Shown here: positions 40,388 through 49,837 of the stretch, piece after piece | How the letters are laid out: the number at the start of each line of letters is the position of its first letter | How positions within the stretch are numbered: position 1 is the first letter of the stretch | NCBI GenBank assembly: GCA_000818945.1 | Contig: KN805387.1 | Span: 445,903 to 509,902, forward strand | DNA length: 64,000 bases | Source: Schizochytrium sp. CCTCC M209059 | Taxonomy: Eukaryota; Sar; Bigyra; Thraustochytrida; Thraustochytriidae | Direction of reading: 5' to 3' | The notes under the pieces: generated by a model | Database searches by the model: none | Seen by the model: only the letters and a program-made list of their open reading frames with translations | What the model was told of the DNA's origin: nothing | Position numbers and translations under genes: made by a program

Positions 40388-40417
40388 TCCGAGACCTCGC
40401 CGAGAGGAGGTCTCGGA
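40388..40417. repeat. Perfect inverted repeat (11-bp stem, 8-nt loop)
   Basis: TCCGAGACCTC at 40388-40398 pairs perfectly with GAGGTCTCGGA at 40407-40417, with a GCCGAGAG loop. It lies in the upstream flank of kinase-calycin copy B. It could form a hairpin in RNA or DNA or be a dimeric protein site. Confidence 0.7.
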
Positions 40418-40922
40418 GACGAAGGACTGTGCAGGAGCTCGCGCCGGAGACGGAAGACCGTGGCGGCGAGCCGCAGAGCGCTCGCGCGGGAGAGCGAGGC
40501 GACGCAGTCGTAGCCGTAGCCGCATGCAGTGGCGCCGCTGCAATGCCGGCCTAGAACGCGAAGGATACGCTTGCTCGGAACGAAGATAGAACGAGATGGA
40601 AGAACACTTCGCGCAAATAGTCCTCCCACACCCCCATATTCATCCAAGGCAATGGGGCGCGCTGCGCCGGAGGAGGGGCATAATAAGAGTGCGCGCGGGG
40701 GGACAACGTGCGAGGGACGCGGCCCAGTGCAGATCTAGACTGAGGAGACTCTGCGAAGAGGCTTCTAGAGGTCGAACTCGCTCCAGCAACATCCAAGCCG
40801 CCTGGAGCTGCAGGCAAGAGGCGCGGTGTGGTGCGGGGCGAGAGGGAGGCGGCGGCGATGACGGACTGGCAGGTCCAGGCCGCGAGGGGGCGTCGCCAGG
40901 CACCGTTTGGCAGAAGCTTTTC

Positions 40923-40953
<31 letters not shown>

Positions 40954-40999
40954 CTTCTTCTTCTTCTTCTTCTTCTTCTTCTTCTTCTTCTTCTTCTTC
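40923..40999. repeat. TTC (GAA) triplet array
   Basis: About twenty-five uninterrupted TTC units followed by degenerate TCG/TCA triplets. It is a long homopurine-homopyrimidine tract able in principle to form triplex DNA. It codes for poly-Ser, Phe or Leu only in spurious frames. Confidence 0.95.
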
Positions 41000-42974
41000 G
41001 TCGTCATCGTCGTCGTCGTCTTCTTCTTCGCCGTCTTCGTCGTCGTCGAGTCTTCGAGTCTTCGAGTCTCCGAGTCTTCGAGTCTTTCTGGCTGCCGCGG
41101 CAAAGCAGCGAGCATTTGCGTCGAGGCGTGTCGAGTCCGAGTTGCGGAAGGGTGATCACTGGCGGGGATGCAGGCAGGAGCAGGGAAGTATGCCACGCAC
41201 GGAGGAGGATCGCGGCGAGGGTGGCGGGAGAAAGCCGAGACGCGCTCGACGCTAGCACGCGCACACTTGCACGCAAACAGCTTTGGTGGAAGGCAGACAC
41301 GAGACCGCTCGGGGGACCGGGGATTGGAGAGGGAAGCTGCTCGAGGATGAAGACGCACGTAGACGTATACGTATACGTATACGTGAATTGTAGCATCGTT
41401 CATGGAGGCGGTGGCTATTTGTGGGCATAGTATGCCGGAGCTGCAGCCGCCTCTGTCAGATAGATCTTGGAGCCTGCGCGCGGTGCACGGCGCTCGCTTG
41501 TGTGCGTGGTTTGCTGCACGCTTGAGCGAGGTGAAGGGCGGTGCGTTCGGGGGCCATTGGTGAAGACGAGCGCCCGAAGCCGTCGCGCAAAGAGAGGAGG
41601 GAGCGTTGGGCGGGCAGCTTGAGGCGAAATCGAGACCGTGAGGTCGACTGCGACATTGACGGGGCGTTGCTACGTTGCGACGCTCCTGCGCGAGCGAGAT
41701 TGCCGCCGATCGGGAGCCAGGCGTAAGTGCGGGAAAATCAGCACTGTTTTCACCCCAAAAGACCTCCTATTGATTTAATTTTAGTCTTATGAAGGTCATA
41801 AACTTGTGATGCGACACAACTTCATCATCGCAAGCCGAGAGTATGCCAGAGCGGAGGCGATCTTCTAAGCTTTTCTTCGGTACTTACGGGGTCTAAGCTG
41901 GCACACTTTGACGCCGCAGCCTTGGGGCTTTAATATGGTCGGGAGAGAGGACCGTCGAAATGTAGCATAAAATCGTCTTTTTGGTGGACCTCAATTGCTA
42001 TTTACACAACTTAGTTTCGGGCTGCGCGCGATACTGATTTCGAGAGATTTGGACCGGGGGATTTGGCGCGCAACGTTTTCTCCCTCGTGGAGCTTTCTGG
42101 AGTGACTTATCGCTTCGAGAGAAAATCGGTACTTGCCCCCCCCCAAAAAAATATGAAAGATTGCTTGGCGCAAAACATCTGTCGGGCCTTTCCACGTACG
42201 TACGAGCCTGGGACGCCTCATGAGCTAAAGAAGTGTCGATCAGGTCTACATTGCTTCATTGGGCGTTGGAATGTACTTGCGGCTTTCTAGAGCGCTGAAA
42301 GGTCCTCATCTCTAGCTTAGAGGTGATCTGAAAGAGAGCAGGTGAGCCGTCAAGAGCTCCCAAGTCTTATTCAAGTCTTTTCGATAATCGGGAAAAGGAG
42401 GAGGGAGCTGTCAATGGCTGCAGCAGACTCTTTGCGGCGCCAGGCTCATTGATAGTGATAGCCGAAAAAAGATGTAAGGCGCAGTGGCGCGCCAGCGAAC
42501 CTTTAAATGTATCCTACCATACAAACAAACGAACGGGGAGAAAAAAAAAGTATCCGTTGGAGAAATATGCGGCCGGGCGGCACGGGCTGAGGCAGGCTAC
42601 GATTCTCAAGGCTCTGAAGGCTAGAGCGATCGATCAAAGGAAAGAACGTGAGAAGGAGGAGCGCCGCAAGTCAGAAGCGGTCAAGCGTTTGTATACGTCG
42701 TTTTTTTATACCTTGGTCGTGGGACGTGAGGAGGCACAGGAGACGGCAACGTTGAGCTGACTGACCAAAACCCGAGACAGGGGTGCGAGCAAGCAAGTGA
42801 GCTCTTTGTCGAGGGCGGAGGCTAGCTTGCGTGCCTCTTTCTTCGCTTTCAATCGGAAGTGAACGAGCGCGCGAACGACCGAGCACGCCCGCTGACGTCG
42901 TTTGCTTCATCCCTTTAGAAAAAGAAGTAAAAATTGGAGAAGAAGCTGGAAAAGAAAGAAAACTAAAGAGGCAA

Positions 42975-45900
42975 ATGACGAAGGACTCGGTGCCAAGCGC
43001 CAAAGACCTCAAGGCCTGCGCAAAGCTTCTCAAACAAACGAAAAAGGAGGCAAAAGTCCTCGAGGGTCTAGCCTTGCTTTCCAAAGCAAACGATCATGTT
43101 GCGATCTTTATGGATGAAGGTGCAGCACTCGTACCTCTCGCGGCTCTTATTGACGCGAATAAACTGTCAGAACACGTTGTAGAGCTGGCACTCGTTGTTT
43201 TGGCACGATACTTAGGTCTTGATGGCTCGAACGCGCAAGCATACGTGGCGCAAGGTCAAACAAAAAAGTCATCTCCGTGCCGCGGCGTTGATCGCTTTAT
43301 CAAGCTGCTTGGGCACGAGAATCCTTCGATCGTGCAAAGCAGCCTTCAATGTCTTGGCAGCCTTGCCGCAGCCGTCAGTACCTTAGAGGATGGATCAGAG
43401 TCGCTTGCAATGGTCTCGCTTCGCTGCGCTGATCTCGTACAGAGCGACGACGCGCCCGTTTCGGTTCGTGCTGAAACCCTTTCCACTTTGCTTCATCTCG
43501 TGCTTGCCGGCGCGGAACCTACACCAATTCTCGACGCTGTCTTGCGGGCCTCGACGGCGGAGATTGCTCCACCAGAGATCCAGGACGCATCCACTAAGAT
43601 TCTCTACGAGGCCTCCATTCTTCCCACGTGGGGAGCACAGCTTGTAGGCACCACAGATACCGCAAGTCTGATCGTCTCGCTCTTTGAGGCAGCCGCAAAG
43701 CGCCTTACGGACTATGCGCCAGCCAAAGGAGAATCTCCAGAAGACACCGAGATTGCGCTCGCGACAGCTGCGGAAGGCGCCAAGAGTGCGCTGCTTGTCT
43801 TTGTCTGGACGCTTGCACATCTCCCTGAAGAAACAAATAATCTTCCTCAGCCTGACGCCTCCGCTGACGAAGATACGATCGAGGCCAGCGAAGATACCAA
43901 TGCTGGTAATGAAACTGCGTGGACTCCATCTGCGGCCTCATTCGAAGCGTTCATTGCTCTCCTGCGCTCAAAGCGTGAAGGCGTCGTCGACCTTTGTCTC
44001 GCGAGTCTCCCTCAACTCCCGGTAAAGTATCTGAAGGAGCTTGCATCGCGCGATGCTGCAAACGTCCTCTTGACCATCCTCAACGAGCGACGTGACCCGG
44101 ATTTGATTCAAGCTGAGGAAGAGACTACAGACGAAGAAGCAGAAGCGCAAGAACCAAAACAAGCTTCAGACGCAAGCGCCACCGCAGTAGCTCTCGTCGA
44201 AGAAACAATCGACTCTTCAGCAATAGTTCAAGAGAGTGCATCACGGAACGATACGCATACTAAAGCCCAGAGCGTTGCTCTGCCCTTGGAATATGGTTTG
44301 CACCAGATGCTTAGCAACATGGAGATTCCAGATGTAAAGATCGACATTCTGAAAGTGGCCATCGCACGTGCGCCTCTTGAGGCCACGCGAGTTATTATGC
44401 GACTTCTGAACGCAAGACAAGCCAGCGATAACCCAGATGCGTACGAGGCATACTACACTACCCTCGTCAAGGAAGGTCTTTTTCATGCACTTGTCCAAGC
44501 AATTGGGGAGACTGACGCCTTGGAGGCTGCCATTCGCGGCATTACTCTTCTCGAGGATCTCGCGAGATGGAATGCGAATCCAGCGAACCAAACCGCTCTC
44601 AAGGAGCCCATTGCCTGGGAACCTCTCTTTACCACTGTTCAAAGCGCGTGCAACAAGCATCTCGAAACAGTCACACATTGCTTTCTCATTGAACCCATGG
44701 GTCACCCCTCGGAGCGCCCTATTCCGGACGACAGTAGATGGGAGCCCAAAGACATTTGCATCGACGACGTGGAAGACGATGTCTTCGCCTGCACATACCG
44801 ACTCTTGTGCGCGGCTGCAGCAGCTGATGACGCTCGCGCATCGGCAGCTGCGGCGGAAGCTCAGAAAGGAGAAACCCCACCTTCGCCACCACCGCGATTC
44901 TTTGACAGCGCCCTGCTTGCGGACGAGGTAAAATTTGCACTCTTCACCGTCGATGGCCTAGCACGAGCCGTTGCAAATGGTCTTACGCGAATTCAATTGG
45001 CGTCTTTGCGCGCTCTTCGCGCACTTGCTGGGCTCGAAGGCGGCCGATCAGTGCTTTTGTCGCAGCTACTTATTGCGCGACGTGAGCGTTCCGAAAATGA
45101 TCAAGCTGACAATGAAGAGGTCGATCCTGGGGAAAATGCTGAAGATCCCAAAGCCCCAGGGGAAACAAGCGAAGAGGGTCAGGATTCCGACCAGACAGAG
45201 AAAACTCCTCGCTTTGTGGACCACGTCGCCGGCGAAACATTCACAGTGATGCAGGAAACCTGCGCGCTTCTAGCCAGGGTTCTCTATGATGAAAATCAAC
45301 ACGACAGCGCCGTGCAGTCAGCTGTTCAGGCCCTCTTTGCGCTTTGCAAACAGGCAGGTGTCACGCAAGACTGGGAGCAGCCGCTTGATGCAGACCTTTT
45401 TTGTGCTGCCACACTCAGAGCATCCGTGCTTCCTTGCCTGGTTGCATTCACCGCTTGTGAGACTCTCGGAAGCGACGCGACGGACCTCGCGCGCTATTTG
45501 ATTCTTCGCGGCTCTTGTCGCGAAAGCGCTTGGAAGACATGGGAGGAGCCTCAGATGGACGAGGAAGGTAACCCCGTGCTCGATGAGGCAGGTGAGCCCG
45601 TCATGGTCACCCAAGGTCCGGGCGAGGATCCGAACCACGGCCCGAATCTTGACCAATGGGCTCCATTCCTGAACCAGGTAAGCCATCTGATTCGCCATGG
45701 GCCCCGTACGCAGCATCTCCCTCAAGTCGACGCTCAGACTGCAGTTACAGTTTTGGCGCGCCAGCCTGAATCGGACGCAAGCGTAGAGCTCGTACAGCAT
45801 TTGATCACCGCAGGAGCTGAACTCGAGAATGCCACAACTTCGGATGGAATTACTTCGCTCATGTGGGCCGCCGCAAACGGAAATGAAAAGGTCGCCCGCG

Positions 45901-48110
45901 TGCTTTTGCAATCGGGACGCACTGACGTCGACGCTGTCGACAACAGTGGATGTAATGTTTGTTATTGGGCATTTGCAGGAGGCAAGATTCTTCCTCTTTT
46001 GCTAGAGTTCAATGTGGACGTGAATATTTCCCTGGCCGCAAATGGTTCGTATCCCCTGCACTGGGTGTCCAAGGGCGTTTCACATGAAGGTTTTGCAAGC
46101 GAGCCCAGTGTCTACACCGGCTGGCTGGAGGCGCTCATTCAACATGGTGCAGAGGTGGACCTTGTGGATCAACGTGGGCGATCGCCGCTGCATGATGCCG
46201 TGTCGCATGGACAAACAAGTGCAGCTTTGGACCTCCTTCGGGCAGGCGCAGATCCGAACGTTGTCGACCAAAACGGCAATCTCGCGCTACATCTCGCTTG
46301 CCAGGGCGAAAGCGTTGATTTGCTCGAGCAGCTGCTCGCGCTTGGAAATAAGCGGCCACTTGTTGAGGGGGTCTTTCACGACCATGGGCGTGGCTGCCCG
46401 GTTGCGAAGCGAATTGCCTTTCGTGTTGACCGCGCGCTGGATGCTGGCCTCGAGGAGATTTTGCGCCCCAAGATCATTTGTGATTCCGTTGTGAGCGTCT
46501 CGGACTTGCTATGCCATCGCAATGCAGATGGATGGAGCCCCTTCCTTGTTTTATTGACGGGGGATATCGCTCCGTCGATCCCAGACTTAGCAACGGTTGC
46601 TGCGGCGCTTTTCCAGAGAAAATCATCGGCGGAAAGTGACTCGGAAAGAGCCAATGTGGCCTCGGAAGAGTCTCTCTCTGGTCGCTGGACCCAGCGCGCG
46701 GAAATGCTGAAAGCCATTCTGGATCATCCTGCAGTTGATGCTCACGCTCTTGTTTTTGAGCATACAAGTATGGGACAACTAAGTGCGTTGGGATGCTTCT
46801 TGCAGCAAGACATTCCAGAAACAGTCAGCTCCCAGGCTGTGGAGATGCTCGACTGCCTACTGAGCATCTGTGGATCAAATGCCGCGCAAGCACTTGTCCT
46901 CGCTGACGCGCAGGGGCTCGCGCCATTGCACTATGTGTGCCACCGCCTTCCCAGCATAGCGGTTGCCCAGCGAGTGCTCGATGTGCTGAGCGAGCCCGTT
47001 GTCGACACAGGGAGCGATAAGCCAACTTCCTGGGAGGTTCCCGAAGATCTCAACGTTGATCCTTTCATCCTGGTTGCACCAAGACGCGAAGAAAACGAAA
47101 CGTCAATTGAGCTCTTTAGCTGGCTGCTGGAGCATGGGGCGCGGTTTTCCTCGGTGACGCGGGCTCAGGCCCCACGGCCGGAATTGCCCGAATGTTTAAC
47201 GGGAACCCCGCTGACAGTGACGACGATCATGGGCGAGCTCGTCACCGTACAGATCCTCTTGGGGTGCGAGGCAATTGAGCTGGATGCAAAGGAGGTCGCG
47301 ACGGGTCGCACAGCGCTGCATCTCGCGTGCTTGCACGGACACACAGATATTGCTATTTACCTTGCCGTAAGTGGCGCAGATGTCGAGGTCGCTGATGACG
47401 AGAACAGCGAGGTCGCTCTCTTCTTCTGCGTCCGCGGTTCACAGCTTGCCTCGTTGAAGGAGCTCGTAGGATCAAGTGAGGAGCCAGGCGTCCTTTATGG
47501 ACAGCTTCATGCCAGCAATAATGACGGAGATTCACCTTTGCTGCTCGCAGAACGCCTCAACATGGGCCCTGGTGGCGAAGCATATGATGAGGTCGTTCGC
47601 TTTCTCCTTGAGGTCTCGCCTGGAAGTGATCGTCCCGAAAATGGGGAGTATGAGGGAAAAGAGGAACCAGCGGTCGATCAGGACGAGCGAAAATCTCCCA
47701 AGTCGTCGCGCTCCTCGAAAGCAAACGCCGCGCAGGAGAACGTAGATCCGATGTGGGCACCACTTGCTTTCGTACAGGGCGAGACTTGCCGCAAGGTAGC
47801 TGCAGGCCGACATTTGCATCTCTGCTTTTCGCGTGGTGTCACATTTTCGCAGTGGCAAGCAGCTGAGAAGGCATGTGCCGACGCAGAAAAGGAAAAACAA
47901 GAACAAGCACTTGCAGCCACCAAGATCCAGGCAGTCCACCGCGGACGTACACAACGTCTCAGAGGCATCCGCAAGCATGGTGAGGGTGGCGAAGATGACC
48001 GCGATGAAGACGACAAGTCTCGCTCCAAGAAGAAGAGCAAGAACAACAAGAAAAAGGAATCAAGTTCGTCAGACAAAAAGAAGAAGAAGAAGAAGAAGGA
48101 GAAAGCCTAA
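42975..48110 (+). CDS. Large ARM-repeat, ankyrin-repeat and IQ-motif scaffold protein
   Basis: This 1711-residue protein has an N-terminal armadillo/HEAT-like helical region (about residues 20-850; KDLKACAKLLKQTKKEAKVL, FIKLLGHENPSIVQSSLQCL, and VVELALVVLARYLG). At least two groups of ankyrin repeats follow (about 940-1110, TSDGITSLMWAAANGNEKVA, GRSPLHDAVSHGQTSAAL; and 1420-1520, TGRTALHLACLHGHTDIAIY). An IQ calmodulin-binding motif (AATKIQAVHRGRTQRLRG, about 1647-1664) precedes a Lys-rich tail. It resembles ARMC3/ANKAR-type proteins associated with cilia, but I cannot assign an orthologue. It is probably a scaffold. ATG 42975 is the first in frame and follows an A-rich leader. The gene is a single exon of more than 5 kb. 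Confidence 0.85.
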   Translation: MTKDSVPSAKDLKACAKLLKQTKKEAKVLEGLALLSKANDHVAIFMDEGAALVPLAALIDANKLSEHVVELALVVLARYLGLDGSNAQAYVAQGQTKKSSPCRGVDRFIKLLGHENPSIVQSSLQCLGSLAAAVSTLEDGSESLAMVSLRCADLVQSDDAPVSVRAETLSTLLHLVLAGAEPTPILDAVLRASTAEIAPPEIQDASTKILYEASILPTWGAQLVGTTDTASLIVSLFEAAAKRLTDYAPAKGESPEDTEIALATAAEGAKSALLVFVWTLAHLPEETNNLPQPDASADEDTIEASEDTNAGNETAWTPSAASFEAFIALLRSKREGVVDLCLASLPQLPVKYLKELASRDAANVLLTILNERRDPDLIQAEEETTDEEAEAQEPKQASDASATAVALVEETIDSSAIVQESASRNDTHTKAQSVALPLEYGLHQMLSNMEIPDVKIDILKVAIARAPLEATRVIMRLLNARQASDNPDAYEAYYTTLVKEGLFHALVQAIGETDALEAAIRGITLLEDLARWNANPANQTALKEPIAWEPLFTTVQSACNKHLETVTHCFLIEPMGHPSERPIPDDSRWEPKDICIDDVEDDVFACTYRLLCAAAAADDARASAAAAEAQKGETPPSPPPRFFDSALLADEVKFALFTVDGLARAVANGLTRIQLASLRALRALAGLEGGRSVLLSQLLIARRERSENDQADNEEVDPGENAEDPKAPGETSEEGQDSDQTEKTPRFVDHVAGETFTVMQETCALLARVLYDENQHDSAVQSAVQALFALCKQAGVTQDWEQPLDADLFCAATLRASVLPCLVAFTACETLGSDATDLARYLILRGSCRESAWKTWEEPQMDEEGNPVLDEAGEPVMVTQGPGEDPNHGPNLDQWAPFLNQVSHLIRHGPRTQHLPQVDAQTAVTVLARQPESDASVELVQHLITAGAELENATTSDGITSLMWAAANGNEKVARVLLQSGRTDVDAVDNSGCNVCYWAFAGGKILPLLLEFNVDVNISLAANGSYPLHWVSKGVSHEGFASEPSVYTGWLEALIQHGAEVDLVDQRGRSPLHDAVSHGQTSAALDLLRAGADPNVVDQNGNLALHLACQGESVDLLEQLLALGNKRPLVEGVFHDHGRGCPVAKRIAFRVDRALDAGLEEILRPKIICDSVVSVSDLLCHRNADGWSPFLVLLTGDIAPSIPDLATVAAALFQRKSSAESDSERANVASEESLSGRWTQRAEMLKAILDHPAVDAHALVFEHTSMGQLSALGCFLQQDIPETVSSQAVEMLDCLLSICGSNAAQALVLADAQGLAPLHYVCHRLPSIAVAQRVLDVLSEPVVDTGSDKPTSWEVPEDLNVDPFILVAPRREENETSIELFSWLLEHGARFSSVTRAQAPRPELPECLTGTPLTVTTIMGELVTVQILLGCEAIELDAKEVATGRTALHLACLHGHTDIAIYLAVSGADVEVADDENSEVALFFCVRGSQLASLKELVGSSEEPGVLYGQLHASNNDGDSPLLLAERLNMGPGGEAYDEVVRFLLEVSPGSDRPENGEYEGKEEPAVDQDERKSPKSSRSSKANAAQENVDPMWAPLAFVQGETCRKVAAGRHLHLCFSRGVTFSQWQAAEKACADAEKEKQEQALAATKIQAVHRGRTQRLRGIRKHGEGGEDDRDEDDKSRSKKKSKNNKKKESSSSDKKKKKKKKEKA

Positions 48111-48154
48111 AGAAACCGAAAGTATAGATTTTGAAATTCTTAGAGGTCCGTTGT

Positions 48155-49267
48155 TCAATTTTCTGCAGCCACGTCGGGAGCTTGCACTTCGCGTTGATCA
48201 CGGTCTTCACGCGAGCGGTCGTGAGAACCACGATCCCGATCGCCTCGATCCCGATCGCGACGATCTCTGTCACGAGAGTCGCGGCCACGGTCTCGATAGT
48301 CCCGATCACGATCACGATCCCTGTCGTCATCGCGACGGTCACGACGATCCCGGTCATAACGGTCGTCATCGCGGCGGTCGCGGCGGTCTCGATCATAGCG
48401 GTCGTAACGATCATGGCCACGATCGTAGTCGCGATCGTAGTCGCGATCGCGGTACCGGCGATCGCGATCATAGTCTCGATCGCGATACCGGCGGTCGCGA
48501 TCGTAGTCCCGGTCCCGACGGTCATAGTTACGGTCCCGACGATCGTAGTCGCGATCGCGACGGTCGCCACGACGATCGTCGCCGCGACGGTCTCGCTGCT
48601 GCCGATCACGACCTCCTCTTCCGCCCCCTCCGCGTTGACGACCCTTATCGTTCTTGGCATTCTTGGCTTTCCCGCCTCCACTCTTGTCGGCATCGCCGCG
48701 CTGCGATCTACGGGGCTTCTCAGCAATAGCAGCATCGAGTGTCTCGCCGTGAAGCTGCAGTTTGCCCTCTTTAGCAGCAGCAATAGCGGCTTCTGCCTCT
48801 GTTTTTTCGAGAAAGCGAACAAAGGCATACTTTGGTCTGCCGCGACCCTTCCGCCGGTCTGGCCTGTAGACGTCGCCAACCTTGCCAAAGACCTCAAACG
48901 CCTCGCGAAGTTCCTCCCCTGACACATCATCGACAAGGTTGTCCACCTTGAGCGTGATCATGTCGTCAATGCCCTCGGGGACCGCAGGCTTGCTGCCTCG
49001 GGATGACTTGCCTTTGGCCGGTTTCTCCTCATTCGGATCTTTGGCCTCACCATCGTTGTCACCTTTCCCTGCGCCCCCCTCGTCCATCTCCGCGTCGCCG
49101 TCATTCTCGCCGTCGTTATCCTTTTCGCCGCCGCCGTTGCTCTCGTCCTGGTCGCGGTCATCGTCCTTGTCACCGCCGTTTTCTTCTTCAACGGCCGCGT
49201 CGGCAGTCGCGTCCTGGACCTCGTTCCCGCCCTCCGGGGCCTCCGTCTTCTCCGCGTCCTCCGACAT
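48155..49267 (-). CDS. RRM-domain RNA-binding protein with an Arg-Asp repeat tail (SR-like splicing factor)
   Basis: This 370-residue protein starts with an acidic Glu/Asp/Gly region (1-100). One RRM follows (about 102-180): ITLKVDNLVDDVSGEELREA, FGKVGDVYRPDR, and RNP1 GRPKYAFVRFLEK. RRM position and form resemble SRSF2-type SR proteins. The tail (about 200-360) is Gly/Arg and then long RD, RDYDR and DRRYR repeats instead of the usual Arg-Ser dipeptides, with Tyr in many units. A splicing or RNA-condensate role is inferred. Only a few serines remain, so classic SR-kinase phosphorylation is unlikely. ATG 49267 is the first in frame; a TATA-like stretch lies about 71 nt upstream. It is divergent from the RING gene and convergent with the ARM-ankyrin gene (44 nt between stops). 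Confidence 0.88.
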   Translation of the reverse strand: MSEDAEKTEAPEGGNEVQDATADAAVEEENGGDKDDDRDQDESNGGGEKDNDGENDGDAEMDEGGAGKGDNDGEAKDPNEEKPAKGKSSRGSKPAVPEGIDDMITLKVDNLVDDVSGEELREAFEVFGKVGDVYRPDRRKGRGRPKYAFVRFLEKTEAEAAIAAAKEGKLQLHGETLDAAIAEKPRRSQRGDADKSGGGKAKNAKNDKGRQRGGGGRGGRDRQQRDRRGDDRRGDRRDRDYDRRDRNYDRRDRDYDRDRRYRDRDYDRDRRYRDRDYDRDYDRGHDRYDRYDRDRRDRRDDDRYDRDRRDRRDDDRDRDRDRDYRDRGRDSRDRDRRDRDRGDRDRGSHDRSREDRDQREVQAPDVAAEN

Positions 49268-49837
49268 TGCCGCACAAGCGCACGCACGCACGTACGCACG
49301 CACGATAAACCTTTGCTGCAGGCTTCTGCTCCAAAAGATATATACGTACTACCACCGCGCCATCTGCCATTCCATTGGCACTCGCTATACTCATCTCGAG
49401 TCATTTCGAGTCATTCATGTTCATTCGGGGGAGACCATACCTTCTTCTTATTCGACGACTTGCTTACACTTTTCTCTAGCTTGCGATCCTGGTATCCTTG
49501 TTGTCCCTTTTGCGCTGGCTGATCGTGGGCTCGGACTAGCCGCTCATCATGACGTGCTCAATGATGCTTTTGATCAACATGTATCATCCCGATTTTCCTG
49601 TCATTCTTGTATAGTGATAGTAACTTTTGGCTGGGTTGTACTAGACCTTTCTCTATATTTCACTTGCCGCAGCCATTGGAGCGACAGCGCGGGAAGTTGA
49701 CTTGCGCAACGAATGGCGCTGTTGCGCAGGAGCAACGGGGCACTTGCTATAAGTCACTTGCGAGCGCCCCCTTTCATCCTGCCTCGACGCCGCAGAATCG
49801 GAAAGTCGCAGGCACGAGGAGGCGCTGCGCGCGGAGC
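49268..49837. other. Divergent promoter region between the RRM and RING genes
   Basis: 570 nt. Contains ACGC repeats next to the RRM start (49277-49301) and a TATA-like GATATATAC (49338-49346). The RING frame stays open for 77 codons into this region but without an ATG. No other gene is seen. Confidence 0.5.
49338..49346 (-). promoter_or_regulatory. Possible TATA-like element of the RRM gene
   Basis: On the coding strand of the RRM gene this reads GTATATATC, 71-79 nt upstream of its ATG in otherwise mixed-composition DNA. Spacing would suit a core promoter with a short 5' UTR. No transcription start is known. Confidence 0.25.

Larger units (their letters stand above)
39784..42974. other. 3.2-kb intergenic region upstream of kinase-calycin copy B and the ARM-ankyrin gene
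   Basis: Divergent spacer with no supportable gene. It holds GAAC/GATC-type repeats (40200-40256), a GT run (40357-40374), a perfect 11-bp hairpin (40388-40417), a TTC triplet array (40923-40999), GAGTCTTC repeats (41045-41087) and alternating GTATAC (41360-41384). From about 41720 to 42560 base composition becomes clearly more AT-rich than the rest of the window. An open frame at 42449-42760 has no ATG start and a Lys/Arg-rich product with no recognised family. Confidence 0.5.

Noticed and set aside
42449..42760. 103-codon Lys/Arg-rich open frame
   Set aside because: It starts at a non-ATG codon and has no family similarity; kept only as part of the AT-richer island.
48131..48922. Plus-strand frame with Ile/Val/Ala repeats that looks like a membrane protein
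   Set aside because: It is the exact antisense of the Arg-Asp repeat tail, so its hydrophobic repeats are a by-product of the RD codons.
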